Positions 11,287 through 22,696 of a stretch of 64,000 nucleotides of DNA are shown here, piece by piece. The stretch's first letter is position 1; every line of letters starts with the position of its first letter. The notes under the pieces were generated by a model, which had not been told where the DNA came from, did not search any database, and worked only from the letters and a program-made list of their open reading frames with translations. Source of the stretch: Apoda limacodes. Taxonomy: Eukaryota > Arthropoda > Insecta > Lepidoptera > Limacodidae. The position numbers and the translations under genes were made by a program. Location of the stretch: positions 21,421,908 through 21,485,907 of the forward strand of contig OX291541.1 of NCBI GenBank assembly GCA_946406115.1, read 5' to 3'.

Positions 11287-12057
11287 TACACTAAAAAAAT
11301 ATTTAACCAAACTCTTTCGGCTATTTCAGTAATAATTTAATAAGACAATATGAAAGTTATGTTCTTACTACTATTCGGTTTATCTAAAAAAAACAAAACA
11401 GTTAATGTTATTTTGAATTGGGCTAAGTGTAATCAAATGTTTATTTATGTTTAACCTTACTTAAAGTAAACAAACCTAAGTGGTCACAGGTAAATAAACT
11501 GTTGATCTAATTTTAATCGTAATTATTAATAATATGCAACAAAAACCAAGGCCAAGCTTCTAGCAAATACTTTGATTAGCCATAACAATATTAACCTTTT
11601 AACATTGATTTACTGTTTTTAGACATTTTTGTCACATACAACCTATTAATTTGTAGACAAAATTAACTACTAAGAATTGAATAAAACATTAGCTTTATCT
11701 AAACAACCGAAGTGTAACCAAACGATGTCCAGTTCATAGTAATACTATGCTTCCATTTTTTTTTGTTGGGTTTTATTCTAAGTAGTGTGTGGTGTAATGT
11801 CTATTATCATCGCCATTTTGTTTGACTCTGAAATTGCTGCCCGAGCCATGTTCAGCCGTTGTTATCTTACTAAATCACTGGCGATCAAGGATTGTATTTA
11901 TTAAAAGTTCGCATGATGCTATGTGGAGTCATGGAAGTTTTAACATGCAAGTCAGATGAGATACTGTTATTTACTGGTGGATCATCTCTTTGGCAAGAAT
12001 ATAAGGTACAACTTTATAAACTTGCAGATATTTTTTTTATTGTGATTTAAAATGTTA
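11287..12057. other. No gene recognised
   Basis: AT-rich sequence. A frame of about 44 codons at roughly 11880-12006 (plus strand, containing VRMMLCGVMEVLTCKSDE) ends near a GT and could be an exon scrap, but nothing identifies it. Confidence 0.4.
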
Positions 12058-14165
12058 TTAAGTTTTAATGTAGATAACGTGTGGCTGATATTTCGCCCTT
12101 TTTAAGCACCGGGTGCACATTCGCAGTCTTCCATGAAGACGGAAATTGCCTAGTATGGTAGGAAAGCGCAAAGAGGCGCGTAAGTACAGGACATAACTCA
12201 GGAGCACAGTGCTTAAGCACCACTGCTGGTATACCGTCTGGCCCACTCGACTTATGAACGTCTAGGGAAAGCAACACCCGCCGGACCGTTCGCTGTGTTA
12301 TAGAGATTTCAGGCATGGTCTTACCGCACCACGGAAAAGTAGGTGGTACAGCGCCTTCATCGTTCATATTCGAGTTGGAGGCAAAGAGACTGCCCAATAG
12401 ATCGGCTTTCTCTTTTGCACTATGGGCCAAGTCACCATCGGTCTTTCGCAGTGGTGGTAACGACGACTGGCAGAAGTTCCCCTCGGCAGCTTTGGCAAGC
12501 GACCAGAAAGCACGACTGCCAGAAGGATAGCTCGCAAGTCGCCCACCTATTTTGCCGATGAATTGGAATTTTGCTTTGGCAGTTGCTTTCTTACTGAACC
12601 TCGAGGCAGCACTTAATTTGCGTTTTAACTCAGAAATATTCGGATCCTTATTATTACGAGCCGTGGTCCAAGCCTCATACGCAGTTTGCTGAAGAATTTT
12701 AGCTTCTCTGCAAGACCTATTAAACCACGGTCATTTTTTGACGCCAGCAGCTACTAACAGGTTAGAAATGAAACATTACATACCAGCGAGGATTGTCTCA
12801 GTGACTGCGGCTGCGCAGACGTCAGAATCATCTGAGCTAAAGCGGAGCTACCTCCACGAGTACGATGCATAAAATTCTCGCAATCCATCCCAGTCTGCCG
12901 ACTTATAGTGCCACACACGACGCCAATTAGTTGGCCCAGAAGGATCGGGTTGTATGCATGATATTTGAGTCCGAACGAGACAATGGTCTGAGAAGCCAAG
13001 AGGCGTATCCACTGAGACGGAGTATCCGTCCGAACGTGTAGTCAGCAGAAGGTCCAGTAAGGAGCTCGAATGGTCCTCTATATCTGGTATTCTCGTTGGA
13101 GAAAGTACCAGCTGAGAGAATCCATAGGTCAGAGCAAATTCATGAGCAGATATCCCTGCATAGTTATTGGTTCGAGAACTGAGCCACTCACGATGGTGGG
13201 CGTTAAAGTCTCCCAAAATAACTAGTTGTGCTGTGGGATAATGCTCTAGAACTTTGTCAGTCGTCAAAATCAAGTGCGTGAAGAGTCGAGTTACGTCCGT
13301 GTCACCGCTATGAGACCTGTATAGGCACGCATAGATACGAGTGTGGCCGCCGTGATCTACGCGCATTCACAATATCGACAGGTCCCTGTCTTCAAGGCTA
13401 TGAAGTCGGCGACAGCAGATATCCTCCCGGACGAACATACATACACCGGCACGACTCAAAAAATTGTGCTCGAGTTTGTAGCTAGTTGTTTGAAGGTATG
13501 ATGTGTTGGCCGGGCAGAATATCTGCGTTTCCATTAGAAAAATAATGGTCGGCTGCGCAGTCTCGAAATGGTGGTGGACTGCGTTAAGATTTGCGTGAAT
13601 ACCCCTGATATTGCAAAAATCCACATTGTTTGTGGATGGAGTAGCTGCTACAAAAACTCTTTTCCTTTTCTATTTCTGGGCATTTTATTTATAGTTACTT
13701 AGACTAAGGATGAGAATTCAATGCACAGACAGCTTAGAAGACAAAAAGGTGCGGTACTAAGACTGCCGACGCTCAAAACAGATGATACGGTTGCTGGCAC
13801 GGCGGGCGGAAGGGCCCTTGATCCCCCACTGCCGTAGTAGCAGGGTCCACTCCGGTCTCCTTCTCCGGCACGACTACCACTTCAGAAACTTTACACAGGC
13901 TGGCGGATCAGCCTCCCAGGGCGGAGATTAAGTGATCCCTGGATACGGGAACCCGTTCAACCTGCGGGCGGCCAGCGGTCAGCCGTTTCATCAGGTCTCC
14001 CTGACAGCCGAACCAGCACGCCGCGTCTACGCCAAGCACTGACAGCAACAAGCACCGCTGGTCCTCCGCTGTCCGCGCCGCGAATCCTCAAAGAGAGCTC
14101 TGGCAACCTTACTAACTGCCAGGAACACAACACTACTCAATGTTAGTGTTATTGTGGCCGCGGTT
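12058..14165 (-). mobile_element. LINE family A copy 3: 5' leader, endonuclease and RT N-terminus
   Basis: Minus strand. The GC-rich 13750-14165 is the 5' untranslated or ORF1-side region. Endonuclease starts at 13367-13624 (MDFCNIRGIHANLNAVHHHF, FLMETQIF) and continues at 12848-13366 (LVILGDFNAHHREWLSS, GFSDHCLVRTQI; the GDFNAHH and SDH catalytic motifs). RT N-terminus: 12065-12430 (SSGPDGIPAVVLKHCAPEL). It ends abruptly at about 12058 before the rest of RT. This is the only copy with the 5' region, so it is complementary to copy 6 at 61063. Confidence 0.85.
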
Positions 14166-14710
14166 TTCTGTAAGGTGGATGTACTTCCCCAGTTGGCCGC
14201 TCATTCGAGCAAGTACTCGCTATTCCCCGCTTTATTTGTTCGGGCAGCTTATTTGAGCGAGTACTTGCAGTGCCCTACATGTCCTAAAAGCGCTCATTTA
14301 GTTACTCCGTCTATGTCTCTACATTAAGCAGACAAACAAACAGACTATCACAAATATTAACACTAATCGCTCTGTCCTACGTATCATGTAAGCAAAATGA
14401 AAAATAGTGATAAAGAAGTAAGGGATCTGGGAGCAGGTAGGAGCGCCAGACTGGAAAAATATATGCAAGTAGGTCTCTCGAGAGCCTTAAAAGTACTTGC
14501 ATACATTTATCTCTCTAATTCCAGAGTCTGGCTTACTCGAGACTGTTCCCAATAAGCTCCCAAGTCGCTTCGCCTCAGTCGTTTACGCTTCGTTGCACCG
14601 GGGCACTGGCTTCTCCTTGGAGGAGAAGGCTTAGGCCATAGTCTACCACAGTGGCTTAGTGCGTGTTGGCCCAGGCACAGTATTTTTATTACATAATTTA
14701 TAATGATTAC
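14166..14710. repeat. Repeat segments in transglutaminase 3' intron
   Basis: 14433-14560 is a partly palindromic repeat (GCCAGACTGGA ... TCCAGAGTCTGGC, with TCTCGAGA in the middle); an inverted relative lies at 39965-40085, sharing GGGAACAGTCT and CTAGACTGGAATT. 14575-14690 (CTTCTCCTTGGAGGAGAAGG, then AGGCCATAGTCTACCAC) is a fragment of the 5S-like SINE unit found whole at 57480-57780. Confidence 0.6.
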
Positions 14711-14869
14711 CTTTTAGCAATTTCAGATTGGCGGACCGCGTTGTAAAGAGCCTTCCTCTCGCAGTCCGTTCCCTCCCGGTATTTGTACTGGGTAGTGATG
14801 TCTTCCCGATCCTCGTCGCCTTTGGTATCGAATACGTACGGCTTCTTGGTCAGTATATTGCGCCCAACG
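14711..14869 (-). CDS. Transglutaminase exon 9 (end of catalytic core); last exon seen
   Basis: The acceptor TTTTCCAACAG lies before 14869 and the donor GTAATC follows 14711. It encodes VGRNILTKKPYVFDTKGD, then REDITTQYKYREGTDCERKA and LYNAVRQSEIAKR. This matches the end of the catalytic core (VGxxIxTK, REDIT, YKYxEGSxxER). The open donor means more coding exons, for the two C-terminal beta-barrels (about 200 residues), are expected downstream on the minus strand. None was recognised between 1 and 14700. Confidence 0.9.
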
Positions 14870-15289
14870 CTGTTGGAAAATAGTTGAATTAGTTTAATTG
14901 CCTTAGAAACTTTGGTCTGATATCCTACCTATATTATATTCTCTATCGACACTAAATAAAGAGAAATTGTGTGTTTGTAATTTAATAAGCAATCAGAAAA
15001 AAATGGCTGATTTTGCCATTCAACTCTATGAATAAGTTGTCTTATAAAATTATTATTGAATCGAAAGGCGTCGCCGATAGGGCTTCGGGAAGTCGCTCTA
15101 GCCTGGCACCTTTTCATCCTGAATACGAGCAGAAAATTAATTAAAACTACACCAATAAAGCCGCGGTAAAGTAGTAAATTTATCCGTATCAACTGCGTTC
15201 CTGTCGTTAGCACTGTTGGTTTATTTGATTTGCTCATCTCAAGAATTCCACTTATGTAATACCACAGCTTAAACATTCGTTTCATTCAT

Positions 15290-16455
15290 ATGCTTTCATC
15301 GCCTTTGTTAAATCCGACAACGTCGAAACAGTCATGGCGCCGTGACAAAATGTATGACTGGCAGACAAGACAAGCGTTATGTGACGACACAGGCTAGTTG
15401 GGTGCGCTCGCCCCCCTTCTCGCGTCTTTCCTCACAATTGCTCTGTCTAGACGCCTTCGATAGCCGATTGTAGGAATCAAATGATTGTTTTCTCTTTGTA
15501 CGAGTGTACTTCAATAGTGTAATATGTCTTTGTACACTGGTCTAAACGATTTTGTTAGGGTATGCCACAGCCTTAATTTTAAACTTTTGCTCGCACTATT
15601 ACATCCCATGTTACATTCTTAGGGATTAAAAATCGAAAAAATCGTATCGTTAGGGACCAATCTTTTCTCAATCTCTTTCAATTTTCTGATTTGTTCTGTG
15701 GTTTGGGCTGTGCTGTGCGATAATAATGTCATTTGGTGACTCTGACAGTTAATTTGACCTTTAAAAATATAGAATTTTTATCTGACTTTCAGCTTTTATC
15801 CCCTTTGGGAATAATCTTCCATGAGAGAACTTAATTCATTAAAAACCTAGTTCCAATATTCAAAATTGACGGATTTCCTTACACGGTCTATATTTTTTAT
15901 TTATATTATTTACTTTATTTGTTATAATGTAAGGACATACTTCGTTACAATCATGTTTATAAAAAAATATCTTCCGTCTGCATGTTTGTGTCCGCAAATC
16001 TCGAAAATTAGTAGATAGATCTGAATTAGCAATTTTACATTTATAATATTACATTTGTATTCGAGAGTGTTTTTGTACACGTACAAGTTCCGACGGGAAT
16101 CTGTATTTAAAAGGGTTTTTTATCCTTTAAATCCCGAAGTTCCCACAGTAATGTTTTGTGTCAATAAAAAATAATAATGATTTGATTATAATTTATTCAA
16201 CCTGACGTCCTTGAGAATCCGCCCGGACAACTGGTCCCCTAGTGAAACTTACAGCAAGTTTTGGTAAGTTTATATATCGTACATTTGCAAGTTTCAGACT
16301 TGATATAGCTGGAACATGACAGTTACTTGCATATTATTGTTATCTACTTTGAACCTTGTCGAAACTTCGTTATTGGTGTAACTGCAATGATATGTATGAA
16401 AGTTTATAAATAAACTTTGCAGCAATATTAGCAGCACTTATTGAGATGTTACGAT
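15290..16455. other. Intron sequence, nothing recognised
   Basis: Part of the intron between transglutaminase exons 8 and 9. AT-rich with no coding similarity, apart from a small GC-rich stretch at 15380-15440. Confidence 0.4.
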
Positions 16456-17774
16456 ACGGGCCTGCAAAAGAAGGTATAACGTCATAAACGTGACGATAAC
16501 TTCTGTACTATTTGAATTAGAAACTTGAAATAAAAAGCATTATGTAGAAAATCAAGTTTTGTTATATAAAAGCTCCTTTAAAAAAAAGAAAAACGCTCTC
16601 TTTTTTAAACGCAGTAATTTTTTACTTTTAGCTTTCTGCTTTTGTTTTCGCATTTGTTTTTTGGATCATTTACAATTAATTCATAAATCTTTCAGGTATC
16701 TTCAGCACGTAAACATTAATTATCATGCCTCTTTCACCTGAAGAATGTGCAAGAATTATGGCACATCTGCATGCGTTGTACTGCAAGAATGGTACGAAGA
16801 AACCTGAAACCATCTCAGAAGACCATGTAATAAATAAATATATTTGGACATTACACACAGCGCTGCCTGGCCCCAAAGTAAGCAAAGCTTGTGTTATGGA
16901 TACCAGACAACGGATACACATACATATATTACTTATTTTTTTGTAAAGACAAACACAAATGTTTATTACATAAATGTTTTTCCTGTGCGGGAATCGAACC
17001 CACACCCTCTGCACAGCAGTCGGTCACACTACCAACTAGGCTGCGAGTAAGTCATGGCCGTCATAGATGCACAACAGCTAGAGAAGACCGATATATTGCC
17101 AGCACTATTTTGAGAAATGGTCACCTCAATGCAGTTCAGGTCCAACAGCAGGTTCTCCTGATAAGGGATGATTACATTAGCGTAGACACGGTCAGAAGAA
17201 GACTTGCTGAGGAATGCCCGGCCACACACTGATCAAGTCGTACAAGATACATTCAGGAGGTTGGTATCAACTTGATGGCCTGGCCATCAAGAAGTCCTGA
17301 CATGAACCCGATTGAACACGCTTGGGATGAGCTCGGTAGGATGGTCAGACGACGCAGACGATCTCCTGTCACCGTCAATAATCTTAAACAGGCCCTGATG
17401 GATCAATGGGAGAACATCCCCCAACATTGTCTCTGAAACCTCGTCTTCAGTATGCCAAACAGACTCGAAGCTGTGATCAGAGGCAGAGAAGGCAACACCA
17501 ATTGACTTTGACTTTGACTTAATTATTAAAAAGGTAATTTTAAGACTACAAACACCTTTTTCAGTTTTAAGTTTTTGTCATTCAGTGAAAAAGGCTATTT
17601 TTTGATTTTATGTTTCATTTATGTTAAAAACATTAAGTTGAGTAAAATAAACTTATGATAAAAAAAATCTTTTGTAACTTTCCTAAATGTTGTTTTTATT
17701 TCAAGTCTCTAAGTTTAAAAGTTTAGGAGATAATTGAATTTAAAAGCTGTCATACCTTCTTTTGCAGGCCAGTG
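16456..17774 (+). mobile_element. Tc1-like DNA transposon, degenerate, with a SINE inserted
   Basis: Perfect 19-bp terminal inverted repeats at 16459-16477 (GGCCTGCAAAAGAAGGTAT) and 17752-17770, each near a TA. Similarity continues inward for about 80-90 bp (ACTTGAAATAAAAA on both sides). The transposase remnant is on the plus strand. It starts at 16725 (MPLSPEECARIMAHLHAL), is interrupted by a SINE at 16835-17047, and resumes with RCTTAREDRYI, RDDYISVDTVRRRLAEE, then WPSRSPDMNPIEHAWDEL and NIPQHC. The first two catalytic Asp segments are deleted; the SPDMNPIEH region with the last catalytic Glu remains. Confidence 0.85.
16835..17047 (-). mobile_element. SINE family S1 copy inside the Tc1 transposase frame
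   Basis: It reads on the minus strand from GCCTAGTTGGTAG (box A) and GGTTCGATTCCCGC (box B) at 17045-16985 to the tail 'tggacattacacacagcgc' near 16850. It lies exactly between two halves of the Tc1 transposase frame, so it inserted after the Tc1. Confidence 0.9.
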
Positions 17775-18101
17775 TATTAACCATTGTTGCAATATAGTAA
17801 ATGTGATATTAGGAGCGCAATATCGAAGCAATGTTTATTGTAAACGTCACAGTATCAAATTACTGTCACTTCACAAAACTGACTGTACTTTACTACTGTG
17901 TGCTTATTACTTTCGTGATGTTCTGCAACAATCCGTGTAGTGCACGAGCATCCTTTCATTTAGGTTTGACTATAGTCACCTAAAGTAGGAATAGCTATTC
18001 CGACTCCTTAAAAAAATACTTCGTGTGTCATTTCTTTAGATTAGCTAGCTAACCTAAAAAAACGGTATAAGGCTTACAGAAACCTTAAAGTTTAAACTTA
18101 C

Positions 18102-18321
18102 TGATAACTGTTAGATTCAACGAAAGAGAATCCTGTTTCCGCATAGGGGTCCTTTCTCCACCGCATCAAGTCCGCGTTAACTTCGGCCAATATAAACGGT
18201 ACGTCGAAGCTGACACCGATCTGTCCCTGCTTGATGGCCTCCAGAGGCGCCGGTCCGCATTGGCACATTCCGTCGGACTTTTCTTGGGGAGTACCGTCTA
18301 TGGCTTGCCAACCATCGTATC
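18102..18321 (-). CDS. Transglutaminase exon 8 (catalytic aspartate)
   Basis: The acceptor TTAAATAG lies before 18321 and the donor GTAAGT follows 18102. It encodes GYDGWQAIDGTPQEKSDG, CQCGPAPLEAIKQGQIG, then SFDVPFILAEVNADLMRW. The GWQAxDxTPQE block, with Asp at 18296-18298, the CGPxxxxAIKxG block and the FAEVNAD block (FILAEVNAD here) are the signature of the catalytic core. The exon follows a 14.2-kb intron that holds two copia elements and a foldback element. No damage is seen. Confidence 0.95.
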
Positions 18322-18929
18322 CTATTTAAAGTTAAACATCAAGTTGTAACCTATTTTATTAAATAATTCAATTAAACTTTCGTGTCATTTTTTTAAGGCA
18401 AGCAAGTTTTTACACAGCGGACTACATCTTCGTATGAGGTATAATCATAGCTTTCTGAAATAGTAGCTCGAGGAATGTACAACAAGGACATGGGATACTT
18501 TTGGCCACATCGAGAAATCCACGGAAATAGGTTTGTAAACTGATCATGTAAATTTTGGGGACTATGCAAAGGGATACGTATACATATAAGAAGTAAAGGA
18601 ACGATACACGGCACAGATCCTTGTTCTTCTTTTGAAGTCGGTTAAAAATTGTAGGTATACCTCCGAGGAATTCCTAGCATCAGAACTAGGTAATAAATAA
18701 ATTATGTATGCGTACATTCACACTAATTTATCTCAGCAACTACTGATGCTCTGTCGATTTTCAATTTAGCTAAATATCATGACTTGCGAAAGAATTTGAA
18801 ACACTAGTTTTGTATTTGACATTAGGTACTAATGTAAATAAAAGTCAAAGTTTAAAACTAACAAAGCTACCCTAATCTATCGTTGCTGTCCAAGAATCAG
18901 AAATTATTCAAATATCAGACATTTAATGA

Positions 18930-19079
18930 AACAGAAGTTCCCGCGGGAATAACTATAACCGAGCTTAAACCAACTATAGCGATAGCTACAGCTTGCTATA
19001 GCAAACTTCATTAGTATAATTAAGGAGTTCCACGCCGATAACCAAGTTAAGGGCGGGCGGAGCCGCTGGCAAAATCTAG
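18930..19079 (+). mobile_element. Helitron 3' fragment
   Basis: It holds 'cgcgggaataactataaccg', then 'gggcgggcggagccgctggc' and ends CTAG at 19076-19079 next to a T, the standard Helitron 3' terminus. Related pieces on the minus strand are at 27105, 43711 and 44158, and on the plus strand at 46555. Confidence 0.7.
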
Positions 19080-19338
19080 TACACGATAAATTTAATACCG
19101 TATATTTCTTATTCTAAAACTGTACAGAAAGAATATGTGTAAAATTTAATATGGCTGTGGTGTAACTTGTCACTTAAAAAATATAGAAAAATGTAGTACG
19201 TCTGTGTTGTGTTATAAACTAAATAATAAAGTTCAAATAATAAGATGACACAGCTAAGGGGCTTCAACTCAAACAGGTTATGGATGCCCAGTAACGGTAA
19301 TTAAAATATATAACATTTTTTAAAGCAAATGCAAAAAA

Positions 19339-19558
19339 AATGTCTGGAGGACCTAGTCACTCGTATCGAATATAACCTTAAAATAAAGACAATTACGATA
19401 CATGGCGCATTCAAGCGCAAGCCATTTTAATTAGAAATGGATTATGGAATTATGTGTCTGGTACTCAATCTGTGCCACAAGAAAAAGATGAAAAGGCGAA
19501 ATATGACGAAAGTGACATGTATGCAAGATCAGAGTTATTATTGATAATTTCACCATCA
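19339..19558 (+). pseudogene. copia gag, N-terminal part
   Basis: The frame reads DNYDTWRIQAQAILIRNGLW, NYVSGTQ and RSELLLIISPS, the usual start of copia gag. It is cut at 19558 by the foldback element; a downstream part is found inverted at 21576-21690. Confidence 0.75.
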
Positions 19559-21575
19559 GGGAGCCAATTCTCACGCGATCGAATTGATCACGAATTCGAA
19601 ATAAAGTACGAATTTAAACTTTTCTCGAACAAAAATGTAGTTATGCAATTCTGGTAATGTCGAATCCGACATTTCTCGAACGCAAGCCGCTCGAACTGCT
19701 TCGAGTGGTCGGGACCGTTCGAGACTACATCTCGCATTCGAATCATGACAAATTTAGTTCAAAATGATTGGGTTCTAAACATTAATTCTACTCTTAGCGT
19801 GAACTATATGTTCTAAAATCTAAAGTAAATGTCTAAAATGTAGGTCAGAGTAATTAAAAGGGCGGAAAAAATGACTTATATTATTAAATATGATATTTTT
19901 TTACCTTTATTACTTTCATAATACATTACTAGTCTTTTCTCAATTGATTGATTGGTCGATTTTCGCAATAATCAAAGTCGCCCATGACAGTAATATTCTT
20001 CTATTTCTATTGATTTCCATCATAACAAACACTAGATTACATCACATACACTGATAAATATGTTTGAGGTCCGGTGCCGCCATCTTTAGTGCTGCGTAGT
20101 ATTGATAATACTAGGTGGTAAAATTTCATGTGAAAAAATTTAGTAAACATAATTACACCTTTGAAAAATAAGAATAGCCTAAAATTCTCAACGAAATAAA
20201 TAAATAAAACAATCAACAAAAACACACAGAGTTTTATTATTTATGTCCAAATACTATCCGCTTAAAGATTATAGCAATTTCTCGAAATAGGGATGTAGTT
20301 TACAAACTAAGTTCTACTTATTATTCCCTTATTAATAATGATGAAACACAAGTTAAATGTTCCTTCAAACATTTTGTAGTCACCGACCCCTTTTTTAATA
20401 TATCAAAAGACGTATTAGAGATTATCTGGAAGGCACTATCTCGACTGTAAAATTTTGATCGTCGACATCATTCGAACAACCGACAACCTTCGAACAAAAT
20501 GTCGTTCACAGTGCTGCCATTGTGAACCGGTTACACTACGAGGTATGTTCCGTGGCACAGTTTTAGAGCGTTTTTAAAAACGCCTATTCTAATATGCCTC
20601 TTTTGATATATTATAAAAGGGTTCGGTGACTACAAAATGTTTGAAGGAACATTTAACTTTTCGAATGATGTCGACGATCAAAATTTTACAGTCAAGATAG
20701 TGCCTTCCAGATAATCTCTAATACGTCTTTTGATATATTAAAAAAGGGTTCGGTGACTACAAAATGTTTGAAGGAACATTTAACTTTTGTTTCATCATTA
20801 TTAATAAGGGAATAATAAGTAGAACTAAGTTTGTAAACTACATCCCTATTTCGAGAAATTGCTATAATCTTTAAGCGGATAGTATTTGGACATAAATAAA
20901 AAAACTCTGTTTGTTTTTGTTTATTGTTTTATTTATTTATTTCGTTGAGAATTTTAGGCTTTTCTTATTTTTCAAAGGTGTAATTATGTTTACTAAATTT
21001 TTTCACATGAAATTACCACCTAGTATTATCAATACTACGCAGCACTAAAGATGGCGGCACCGGACCTCAAACATTTTTATCAGTGTATGTGATGTAATCT
21101 AGTGTTTGTTATGATGGAAATCAATAGAAATAGAAGAATATTACTGTCATGGGCGACTTTGATTATTGCGAAAATTGGCCAATCAATCAATTGAGAAAAG
21201 ACTAGTAATGTATTATGAAAGTAATAAAGGTAAAAAAATATCATATTTAATAATATAAGTCATTTTTTCCGCCCTTTTAATTACTCTGACCTACATTTTA
21301 GACATTTACTTTAGATTTTAGAGCATATAGTTCACGCTAAGAGTAGAATTAATGTTTAGAACCCAATCATTTTGAACTAAATTTGTCATGATTCGAATGC
21401 GAGATGTAGTCTCGAACGGTCCCGACCACTCGAAGCAGTTCGAGCGGCTTGCGTTCGAGAAATGTCGGATTCGACATTACCAGAATTGCTTAACTACATT
21501 TTCGTTCGAGAAAAGTTTAAATTCATACTTTATTTCTAATTCGTGATCAATTCGATCGCGTGAGAATTGGCTCCC
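19559..21575. repeat. 2.0-kb foldback element with 0.92-kb inverted arms
   Basis: The left arm 19559-20476 and right arm 20659-21575 are inverted copies, both starting GGGAGCCAATTCTCACGCG at their outer ends and differing by only a few percent (for example gaattcgaaat against gaattagaaat). The 182-bp loop contains a second copy of 'gggttcggtgactacaaaat'. The element lies inside copia gag and has no transposase. Transcription across it would give a long double-stranded hairpin. Confidence 0.9.
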
Positions 21576-21690
21576 AGGTCCTTTACTTTGGTATATCTTT
21601 TCTAATTGATCCCATACCTCTTTTGCGGTAGTCACTTTTTGACCTGTTTGAGTTCTGCACTGAAGGCTACGCTTTTGAAACATCTGTTAT
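21576..21690 (-). pseudogene. Inverted fragment of copia gag
   Basis: The minus strand encodes KVTTAKEVWDQLEKIYQSKG, a conserved gag segment, while the rest of this copia is on the plus strand. It directly abuts the right arm of the foldback element. A single inversion covering this segment plus the foldback element would produce the present order. Confidence 0.8.
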
Positions 21691-21705
21691 TAGCGATGTA
21701 TAAAA

Positions 21706-22095
21706 ATGGACATTGTTGATTTGGAAATATCAATAAACAGCGATCTTTTGAGTATTATGTTGTTATACAGTCTTTCCTCGGCATACATAAATTTTAGAAT
21801 TGCCATAGATTCTAGAGACAATTTGCCAACGCCGGATGAGCTGAGAATAAAAATAATTGAAGAATATCAAGCTCGTCAAAATCAAACTGATAATGACAGT
21901 CAGCAAGAAGTTTTTAATGTCAATAAACACAAAAGAAATAAGAATAGCAATACAAATTATAAATTTAACTGTCACGTCTGTAACAAAAGAGGGCTCAAGG
22001 CAGCAGAATGTAGATATAATAAATATAATAAAAAACGAGACAATGGAAGTAATATGAAAGATAATAGAAGTGTAAACAACAAAGAAAAAATTTAA
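21706..22095 (+). pseudogene. copia gag, C-terminal part with zinc knuckle
   Basis: LLSIMLLYSLSSAYINFRIA, NLPTPDELRIKIIEEYQARQ and a CHVCNKRGLKAAEC knuckle. The usual CCHC spacing CX2CX4HX4C is altered, with Leu in place of His. It ends in TAA just before the protease frame. Confidence 0.8.
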
Positions 22096-22098
22096 TTC

Positions 22099-22359
22099 GT
22101 GGAAGAAAAATGTTTTAAAGGAACTGAAAATGAAGCATGGATATTGGATAGCGGATGTATGTCACATATGTGCAATAAAAAAATATATTTTCAAAACATG
22201 GAAGATGTTGAAAATAAGTTACTTAGCTTAGCAAGCAACGAACATACAACGAAAATAGAAGGAAAAGGTACAGTTACACTTGAGTTACAAGAAAGTGTTT
22301 CCAAATTAGAAAACTCACTTTATGTAACACAATCTGTTATCAGTAGGGAAAATGACTGA
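22099..22359 (+). pseudogene. copia aspartic protease region
   Basis: WILDSGCMSHMC is the copia protease active-site motif (DSG), near residue 17. It follows gag in a separate frame and overlaps the next frame by eight bases, probably through a frameshift at about 22350. Confidence 0.8.
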
Positions 22360-22696
22360 TAGTGGTTATACAGTAATTTTTACGAAAGGAAAAACTGTTG
22401 TTAAGAAAGAAAATGGAAACATGATAATGAAAGCATACAAAAAGGATGGTTTATATTACGTTGAACCGTCAAATGTCAGAAAACAGAAAGAAAATGCAAA
22501 CGCTATTAAAAGAAATAATATAGAATATTGGCATCAAAAATTGGGCCATATGAACGAGGCTGATATGAAGTTAGCACAACGAGAAGATAAGGTATTTGGA
22601 TTAAAGTTTTATGAAAGTGAAAAATTGGATGACTGTGAAGTATGCATTGAAGGAATATTGACTTTGAATATTGACGACTGCCTTTTAAAGTTATGA
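22352..22696 (+). pseudogene. copia pre-integrase zinc-binding region
   Basis: YWHQKLGHMNEADMK then CEVCIEG form the HHCC domain that precedes copia integrase. The frame shifts again near 22690. Confidence 0.8.

Noticed and set aside
14929..15285. 118-codon minus-strand frame with a hydrophobic stretch
   Set aside because: Lies in a transglutaminase intron just after the exon 9 acceptor side, with no recognisable domain and ordinary AT-rich composition.
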